Below, piece after piece: positions 34,976 to 39,683 of a stretch of 39,683 nt of DNA (the stretch's first letter is position 1; each line of letters begins with the position of its first letter). The position numbers and the translations under genes are program-made. The stretch comes from Opitutaceae bacterium. Lineage in GTDB: Bacteria > Verrucomicrobiota > Verrucomicrobiia > Opitutales > Opitutaceae. Under the pieces are notes generated by a model. It did no database searches, was not told the origin of the DNA, and saw nothing but the letters and a program-made list of their open reading frames with translations. Where the stretch lies: positions 1 to 39,683 of the forward strand of contig JANQKU010000084.1 in assembly GCA_028280955.1 (NCBI GenBank). Reading direction: 5' to 3'.

Positions 34976-35893
34976 CTATTGTATCAAAGTCACAACCGCT
35001 GGACCAGATTCTTCAATGGAAAGTTCACTTGCATCACCCAATTTATGGGTACTGATCATAGCGAATCCAACCCCATTCGGTTCCTTCCAAACAAAAGATC
35101 TTAAATCACCCACAAGCTTATCTCCAACATACAAATTACAAGGGGATACAATAGATTCAGAAGAACGTATCGGCACCAATGTTCGCCTCACCTTACCCAT
35201 CGAACGGAGTCTCGCCATTACTTCCTGTCCCAAATAACACCCCTTTGTATATGAAACAGCGCTCTCTCCCAATCCTGCTTCCTGCGGAAGATCTTCTGGA
35301 CCAACGTCGATAGGAACTGCCGGAATCCCTGAGACGATTCTCTCTTTCGTCGCTTCCCTTTCATCCACAACCATCAGAAGTCCGGATTCTTCCATACAGT
35401 GAAGCTTGTTCTTCCACTGCCGCATCGATTCCTTCCCCATGATAAGGTCAACCCTTTGTTGAGAAGAACGCTGCCCCATCAAGATAACTCCATCTTCCAA
35501 ACTGGAGAAACTTCCCTCAGCAGGGACCTCCAACTCCATGTCCTGCAATACTCCTTCGGTATTTTCCCCCCATATCGAAAGACTCATCATTTCCTCTGTC
35601 TGATCCAACACTTCCACATCATCAGAAATGATGTATGTCTCCAAACGCTGTCTTAAGATGGCAGACTCTGAAAAGTAGCTGAAAAGCTGATAAGTTTCCT
35701 CTCCTACCTTCAGCACAAAACTATCTGCCAAGACTTTTCCCTTGTGATTTAACCAAAGACCATAAACAGACGAACCGACAATCATTTGGCTCAGATCATT
35801 GGAAAACTGTCCCTGCAAAAACTCGGCAGCATCCTCACCATAGACCTTAAACCAAACGGCAGGTGTTGAAAAATAGGCACATGTTTTTTTCAT
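34976..35893 (-). CDS. ygfZ: YgfZ / GcvT-like folate-binding Fe-S cluster repair protein
   Basis: The 305-residue protein has the YgfZ signature KGCYLGQEVMARLRSMGKVR near residue 217, with the redox-active Cys in KGCY. An N-terminal GcvT-like domain (FLQGQFSNDLSQMIVGSSVY) precedes it. The family binds tetrahydrofolate and supports a set of iron-sulphur enzymes under oxidative stress. It is shorter in the C-terminal domain than GcvT, so glycine cleavage is unlikely. AGGA lies about 8 bases before the ATG at 35893. It leads a minus-strand unit with the small hypothetical gene and is divergent from the DAHP synthase leader. Confidence 0.92.
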   Translation of the reverse strand: MKKTCAYFSTPAVWFKVYGEDAAEFLQGQFSNDLSQMIVGSSVYGLWLNHKGKVLADSFVLKVGEETYQLFSYFSESAILRQRLETYIISDDVEVLDQTEEMMSLSIWGENTEGVLQDMELEVPAEGSFSSLEDGVILMGQRSSQQRVDLIMGKESMRQWKNKLHCMEESGLLMVVDEREATKERIVSGIPAVPIDVGPEDLPQEAGLGESAVSYTKGCYLGQEVMARLRSMGKVRRTLVPIRSSESIVSPCNLYVGDKLVGDLRSFVWKEPNGVGFAMISTHKLGDASELSIEESGPAVVTLIQ

Positions 35894-35951
35894 TAATACA
35901 TCCTATTAGATAGATTACTGAATTATTAGATTTTGATGAATTCCGTCCTTT

Positions 35952-36044
35952 ATGTTGACAGAACACCTACTAGCAATACATCCACCTTTTAAATCAATTT
36001 ATTTTTCCATCTTCTCCCGCCTAGCGGGAGCTTGGGGTAACTAA
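35952..36044 (+). CDS. Candidate leader peptide for DAHP synthase (aromatic-codon rich)
   Basis: A 30-codon frame starting at ATG 35952 ends with TAA at 36042-36044, ten bases before the strong terminator stem. Its second half reads FKSIYFSIFSRLAGAWGN, with Phe at 13, 18 and 21, Tyr at 17 and Trp at 28, which fits control by aromatic amino acid supply. A small hairpin at 36014-36030 lies inside the codons for Ser-Arg-Leu-Ala-Gly. There is no clear Shine-Dalgarno site, so translation is not assured. The role as an attenuator leader for the downstream DAHP synthase is inference from position and composition. Confidence 0.5.
   Translation: MLTEHLLAIHPPFKSIYFSIFSRLAGAWGN
36014..36030 (+). promoter_or_regulatory. 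Leader hairpin with alternative pairing to the terminator
   Basis: CTCCCGC pairs with GCGGGAG around CTA (7 bp). The segment CCCGCC at 36016-36021 can instead pair perfectly with GGCGGG at 36054-36059, the 5' arm of the following terminator. The two structures exclude each other, as expected of an attenuator, though I cannot compute their energies. Confidence 0.55.
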
Positions 36045-36053
36045 GAAAGCAAT

Positions 36054-36090
36054 GGCGGGTCACTTAGGGGTAGGTGACCCGCCTTTTCTT
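36054..36090 (+). terminator. Strong terminator in the DAHP synthase leader (candidate attenuator)
   Basis: A perfect 10-bp GC-rich stem (GGCGGGTCAC / GTGACCCGCC, arms 36054-36063 and 36074-36083) with a 10-base loop is followed by TTTTCTT on the plus strand. No plus-strand gene ends nearby; the next upstream gene (ygfZ) runs the other way. It therefore ends a short transcript 115 bp ahead of the DAHP synthase start, as an attenuator or as the end of a small RNA. Confidence 0.85.
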
Positions 36091-36205
36091 TGCTCAAATT
36101 TTCCTTGGCCATTTCATCAAACTGGCCATCTAAAACTAAAAATCAGGAGAAATTTCTCAACTTCCCCCTCGACAGCTTCCTCTCTCATTCTGACACTCCT
36201 CCGCC

Positions 36206-37264
36206 GTGCACCAAACTTCGGATATTAATGTCTTGGAAAACAGGGTTCTCCCCAAACCGGGAGAATTACTTCGTGATATTCCCCGAACAGACCCTCAATC
36301 TCAATTTATTCTCCAGGCCCGCCAAGAAATCCATCGGATCATCTTCGGTGATGACAAACGACTTCTTCTCATCGTCGGACCCTGTTCGATTCATGATACA
36401 GAAGCCGGTCTGGAATACGGGCAACGCCTGGCTAAACTCGCCGAAGAAGTTTCAGACAGGATCATGCTCGTTATGCGGGTTTACTTTGAAAAACCTCGCA
36501 CCTCTATCGGATGGAAAGGTCTCATTATGGATCCCCACCTCAATAATTCAGGTGATATAGAGACAGGTCTTCGGACTGCCCGCGCCTTTCTTCGAGATAT
36601 TGTCGACTTCGGTTTGCCAACAGCCACCGAGCTTCTGGATCCGATCACCCCACAGTACACTGCAGATCTGATTTGCTGGTCCGCCATCGGAGCCCGAACG
36701 ACTGAATCTCAAACACATCGTCAAATGGCTTCAGGCCTTTCCATGCCACTGGGATTTAAAAACGGAACCGACGGTAATCTTCACACCGCCATCAATGCGA
36801 TCCGAGCCGCCAGCCACTCCCAGACATTTCTCGGCATTAACCAGGACGGCCAGGCATCGGTTGTCACAACTCAAGGCAATCCAAACTGTCATATGGTGCT
36901 CAGAGGGGGGACGGACGGACCTAACTTCACAGCCTCTGATATCCAAAAAGTGGAAAACGACCTGAAAGGAGCAGAATTACCTTGGGCCATCATGGTCGAT
37001 TGCAGTCATGAAAACAGCGGAAAAATACCGGAGAAACAACCTGAAGTCCTTACCGAAATCCTTTCCCAAATCTCCTCAGGCAATACTTCTATTATCGGCG
37101 CTATGCTGGAGAGTAACCTCAATGCAGGTAGTCAAAAATTTCCCGCCCCACTGAATAAACTTCAATATGGAGTCTCCATTACCGACGGCTGCATCAATTG
37201 GGAAACCACCGAAACCCTCATTCGAAATACCCATTGCTCACTTGCTTCACGATTTGCCTCTTAA
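36206..37264 (+). CDS. 3-deoxy-7-phosphoheptulonate (DAHP) synthase, type I
   Basis: The 352-residue enzyme joins phosphoenolpyruvate and erythrose 4-phosphate, the first step of aromatic amino acid synthesis. It has LLIVGPCSIHD, VMRVYFEKPRTSIGWKGLI, IGARTTESQTHRQMASGLSM, PLGFKNGTDGN, MVLRGG and MVDCSHENSGK, all conserved in the AroF/AroG/AroH class. The N-terminal extension (about 1-60) is where feedback inhibitors act, but I cannot tell which amino acid. The only usable start in frame is GTG at 36206, since TGA lies 15 bases upstream. No Shine-Dalgarno site is visible before it. Regulation by a leader attenuator is likely. Confidence 0.93.
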   Translation: MHQTSDINVLENRVLPKPGELLRDIPRTDPQSQFILQARQEIHRIIFGDDKRLLLIVGPCSIHDTEAGLEYGQRLAKLAEEVSDRIMLVMRVYFEKPRTSIGWKGLIMDPHLNNSGDIETGLRTARAFLRDIVDFGLPTATELLDPITPQYTADLICWSAIGARTTESQTHRQMASGLSMPLGFKNGTDGNLHTAINAIRAASHSQTFLGINQDGQASVVTTQGNPNCHMVLRGGTDGPNFTASDIQKVENDLKGAELPWAIMVDCSHENSGKIPEKQPEVLTEILSQISSGNTSIIGAMLESNLNAGSQKFPAPLNKLQYGVSITDGCINWETTETLIRNTHCSLASRFAS

Positions 37265-37367
37265 AATCTAAGACAAAACCTAATAAGGTAAAAATCATTT
37301 CAAATATTGCGCAAGAAATAGCTGTTTTTGCGTGAAACAAACAAACCCTTTCATCTATACTACTATC

Positions 37368-38348
37368 ATGAAAACTCCTATTCGAGTCGCCGTGACCGGC
37401 GCTGCCGGTCAGATTGGTTATTCCTTGCTTTTCCGCATTGCTTCCGGAGCTGTTTTTGGTCCTGAGCAGCCGGTCATACTCCATATGATCGAAATTCCTC
37501 CGGCCCTCCCGGCTCTTGAAGGAGTTGTCATGGAGCTGCAAGACTGCGCCTTCCCTCTTCTCGACGGAATGGTCCCTACAACAGACCTTGATGAAGGTTT
37601 CCGTGACGTTAACTGGGCTCTCCTCGTTGGCAGTGTTCCACGGAAAGCCGGAATGGAACGCGCAGATCTTCTTGGAATTAACGGTAAGATCTTTATCGGA
37701 CAAGGGAAAGCCATTGCCGCCAATGCTGCCTCGGATATCCGCACCCTAGTCGTCGGAAATCCCTGCAATACCAATTGCCTCATCGCCATGAACAATGCGA
37801 CAGACATTCCGGCTGACCGCTGGTTTGCCATGACGCGCCTGGATGAAAACAGAGCGAAAACTCAGCTCGCTCAAAAAGCAGGTGTTCACTCCTCTCAAGT
37901 TAAAAACCTGGCCATCTGGGGAAATCATTCCTCCACCATGTATCCGGATTTTTACAACGCAACTATCGACGGAAAACCAACCACAGAAGTCATTACCGAT
38001 GAATCATGGTTTGTTGATAGCTTCATCCCTACCGTTCAGCAAAGAGGCGCCGCCATTATCAAAGCGCGTGGACTCTCCTCCGCTGCTTCCGCTGCCAATG
38101 CCGCAATCGATACGGTGAAAGCGCTTATAACACCAACGCCAGAGGGAGATTGCTTCAGTGTCGCAGTCTGCTCCGATGGCAGTTATGGCATTGAAAAAGG
38201 TCTTATTTACTCTTTCCCAGTACGCAGTGATGGTACCAACTACGAGATCATTCAGGATGTGCCTGTAAATGACTTTAGCCAAACCAAGATAACCGAAACT
38301 GAAAGCGAACTTAAAGAAGAGAAGTCCATGGTGGCCGATCTCCTTTAA
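37368..38348 (+). CDS. mdh: Malate dehydrogenase (NAD-dependent)
   Basis: The 326-residue enzyme oxidises malate to oxaloacetate in the TCA cycle. The Rossmann motif is [19 protein letters not shown] with GxxGxxG, followed by the acidic position in [20 protein letters not shown], the [13 protein letters not shown] loop with substrate Arg, [13 protein letters not shown], and the catalytic His in [13 protein letters not shown]. The usual NPANTNALI reads NPCNTNCLI, a mild change. Upstream GTG at 37332 would add 12 residues; the ATG at 37368 gives the normal family length. The C-terminus has an extra Glu/Lys-rich tail. Confidence 0.95.
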   Translation: MKTPIRVAVTGAAGQIGYSLLFRIASGAVFGPEQPVILHMIEIPPALPALEGVVMELQDCAFPLLDGMVPTTDLDEGFRDVNWALLVGSVPRKAGMERADLLGINGKIFIGQGKAIAANAASDIRTLVVGNPCNTNCLIAMNNATDIPADRWFAMTRLDENRAKTQLAQKAGVHSSQVKNLAIWGNHSSTMYPDFYNATIDGKPTTEVITDESWFVDSFIPTVQQRGAAIIKARGLSSAASAANAAIDTVKALITPTPEGDCFSVAVCSDGSYGIEKGLIYSFPVRSDGTNYEIIQDVPVNDFSQTKITETESELKEEKSMVADLL

Positions 38349-38371
38349 AAAAAGTTTTTAGAAACTTCTCG

Positions 38372-38399
38372 AAGGCCTCCTTCTCAGGAGGCCTTTTTT
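38372..38399 (+). terminator. Terminator of malate dehydrogenase gene
   Basis: AAGGCCTCC pairs with GGAGGCCTT (9 bp) around TTCTCA and is followed by T. It lies 24 bp after the mdh stop. Confidence 0.93.
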
Positions 38400-38441
38400 C
38401 TGGAATACGTTCTGGTCAGTCGCTCAATCATACTTGGTAAC

Positions 38442-38786
38442 TTATTCAGACAAGTCATTCTCGGCAACAACCCAATTCTCCACCGGCGAACCACCGATCA
38501 AGTGTTCCTGCAAAATCCGGTCAAAACGCTCAGGAGTCATTTCCCCATACCAGATACCCTCCGGATAAACCACCAACCAAGGCCCCTTGTAACAAATGCG
38601 CAAACAGCCGACCTTGGACCGCATAACCGGAATGGCAGCCTGCTTCAGTTTTTCTTTTATGTGAGCCCACAACAACTGTCCTTTTTCCGGATTGCAGCAA
38701 TCAGGCCCGATACAAAAAAATAAATGTCGTTTCGCAGACGAAACTCCCGCTTTGGCCAGCCCTTTCTTTAATCGTAAATCATTCAT
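38442..38786 (-). CDS. Thioredoxin-like [2Fe-2S] ferredoxin
   Basis: The 114-residue protein belongs to the thioredoxin-like ferredoxin group. Cluster ligands are in [12 protein letters not shown] (Cys25, Cys30 and/or Cys31) and [20 protein letters not shown] (Cys61, Cys65). The C-terminal [16 protein letters not shown] is also typical of this group. It should carry electrons in the cytoplasm, partner unknown. It is convergent with mdh (terminator between) and no partner hydrogenase or dehydrogenase gene lies beside it. Confidence 0.88.
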   Translation of the reverse strand: MNDLRLKKGLAKAGVSSAKRHLFFCIGPDCCNPEKGQLLWAHIKEKLKQAAIPVMRSKVGCLRICYKGPWLVVYPEGIWYGEMTPERFDRILQEHLIGGSPVENWVVAENDLSE

Positions 38787-39239
38787 TCTTATCGCCCCCA
38801 GTTTAAACCCACTTTCATCTTCACCGACTCTTCCCTCTTGTCAAAAAGAACCCACGCAAAATTAAATAGCAGATCTATTTAAGTGAATCGTAGATTACGT
38901 ATCCTTTCGTTCCTTAGCCAAATGCACGGTGCCTCGAAGTGAAAGTAAGAAAATCCTGAGAACGTCGCGATAGTGGCTCAAGGCGAAGTAAGATTTTCGT
39001 AAAAATCAAGCTTCCGGGAATAATACGAATTATCTGAAAGAGAGAGAACCCATAGCCTGAAAACCAACCGAGCCATGCCACACCTTAAAGCCAAAAGCAT
39101 AGCATGGCTCGAAGCAGATAGATTTATCTTTTATGGGGAGGGGGACTGTCGTTTGAAAGAGTGGTCGGAACGTAAAATAAGCCAGACTGTCACTATAGTG
39201 CCATTAACTGTCAACCTTTTTTCACGATAGTGACATGTT
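38787..39239. other. 453-bp gap without a supported gene; inverted repeats and operator-like sites
   Basis: No convincing coding frame. It holds a 10-bp inverted repeat (CGAGCCATGC at 39069-39078 and its inverse at 39112-39121) with a 33-base spacer and no T-tract. It also holds an isolated GCGATAGTGGC at 38967-38977 resembling half of the XRE operator, and AAATAG-N5-CTATTT near 38870. The last 50 bp contain the paired operator-like sites described separately. Confidence 0.55.
39188..39235. promoter_or_regulatory. Twin inverted operator-like sites before the XRE gene
   Basis: TGTCACTATAGTG at 39188-39200 and CACGATAGTGACA at 39223-39235 are inverse copies over 12 of 13 positions, 35 bp centre to centre. 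Each contains a near-palindrome (CACTATAGTG is perfect). TATAGT at 39194-39199 resembles a -10 box, so binding would cover the promoter. The second site ends 4 bp before the GTG start. Confidence 0.65.
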
Positions 39240-39515
39240 GTGTTTCGAAAAAAAGAGAAGGAATGGAGTGCGATTTGCTCCGAAGTCGCGCGCATCCTCA
39301 AAAAAGAGCGCGAAAGTCGTGGATTTTCCAAATCCATCATGGCGGAACGAACCGGGCTATCGCGTGCCATGATTGGCTACGTGGAATCTGAAGCTCGCAA
39401 TCCAACCCTGCAAACACTGCTTCGTATGGCGGATGCCTTAGAAGTCGATCTCACAGACGTGATTGAGCAAGCACAAAAGCGGAAAAATAAATCTGAAAGG
39501 AAGGACATCGACTAG
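39240..39515 (+). CDS. Small XRE-family (Cro/C1-type) transcriptional regulator
   Basis: The 91-residue protein is one helix-turn-helix domain (about 12-78): VARILKKERESRGFSKSIMA, ERTGLSRAMIGYVESEARNP and TLLRMADALEVDLTDVIEQA, with a basic tail. Size and form match stand-alone regulators such as restriction-modification controller (C) proteins or simple phage-like repressors. The start is GTG at 39240; the operator-like repeat is so close that no Shine-Dalgarno site fits, suggesting a leaderless message. It is followed by a terminator. No restriction or toxin gene is visible in the remaining 124 bases. Confidence 0.85.
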   Translation: MFRKKEKEWSAICSEVARILKKERESRGFSKSIMAERTGLSRAMIGYVESEARNPTLQTLLRMADALEVDLTDVIEQAQKRKNKSERKDID

Positions 39516-39530
39516 GAAAATACTCCCTCA

Positions 39531-39559
39531 AAACAGCCCTATTTAAAAAGCTGTTTTTT
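39531..39559 (+). terminator. Terminator after the XRE gene
   Basis: AAACAGC and GCTGTTT (7 bp) enclose a 12-base loop and are followed by TTTCTTT. It lies 16 bp after the XRE stop, so the gene is probably transcribed alone. Confidence 0.82.
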
Positions 39560-39683
39560 CTTTCCAAATTATTCGTTTTAAAAGTGGTGGCCTTATTACA
39601 CTCCGCTCGAACCTTTTTTCAAGGACAATACGGCCTTGAAGGGCCTCCCCAAGGGTATCCCCACAGTGGGGAGGGGTCCACTT

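Noticed and set aside
35955-35983. TTGACA with TACATC as a promoter for a small RNA ending at 36090
   Set aside because: The -10 box is poor, and the same bases are codons 2-3 of the leader ORF. A short RNA gene remains possible but has less support.
36090-36560. Open frame overlapping the DAHP synthase start in another frame
   Set aside because: It has no recognisable protein motifs, and its second half shadows the well-supported DAHP synthase.
1-39683. CRISPR array, insertion sequence, prophage or integrase
   Set aside because: No regularly spaced repeats, transposase, integrase or phage structural genes were seen, and the tRNA-Leu 3' end is not repeated elsewhere in the window as far as I can tell.

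Overview
The window reads as chromosomal DNA of a moderate-GC bacterium, most likely a member of Verrucomicrobiota (Opitutae-like). The clues are two short class III-like type IV pilins of the kind common in that phylum, a HEAT plus SirB1-type transglutaminase-like protein, a DUF481 outer membrane protein that implies a Gram-negative envelope, and the mixture of housekeeping genes. The phylum is an inference by eye; no search was run. I see no prophage, insertion sequence or CRISPR array.

Region by region: (1) 1-190 is the start of xseA, cut by the window edge. (2) 299-13079 is a surface polysaccharide locus. It holds an O-antigen ligase/polymerase with a TPR-like tail and a polyprenyl-phosphate sugar-1-phosphate transferase on the plus strand. 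On the minus strand are a Wzx-type flippase, two family 2 glycosyltransferases, a methyltransferase-glycosyltransferase fusion and two large polytopic membrane proteins. Together these can prime, extend, export and polymerise or ligate a lipid-linked glycan. (3) 13108-13943 holds two tandem pilin genes, each with its own copy of one terminator. (4) 14175-17433 holds a DUF481 porin-like protein, the nadD-rsfS pair and an unusual sigma-70 factor. (5) 17581-21232 holds tRNA-Leu(UAA), then a compact MlrC-like / SDR / mannonate dehydratase operon and a glutaredoxin. (6) 21238-24819 is a heat-shock block (two Hsp20 genes and clpB). (7) 25190-29357 holds a GH3-family enzyme, a processive family 2 glycosyltransferase and a LysR regulator. 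(8) 29427-33055 holds yggS, a SirB1-like gene, aroE and a prepilin peptidase that could process the pilins 19 kb away. (9) 33090-35893 holds galK, HU, a small unknown protein and ygfZ. (10) 35952-38348 holds a DAHP synthase behind a likely attenuator leader, then malate dehydrogenase. (11) 38442-39515 holds a thioredoxin-like ferredoxin and a small XRE regulator with twin operator-like sites.

The most interesting non-coding signals are four. A 30-codon leader ORF rich in aromatic codons at its 3' half is followed by a strong terminator ahead of DAHP synthase. A sigma-54-like -24/-12 element with upstream repeated heptamers lies before the hsp20 genes. Paired inverted operator-like sites abut the start codon of the XRE gene. 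The two pilin genes are duplicated together with their terminator. All motif calls were made by reading the sequence; family names rest on recognised motifs, not on database searches.
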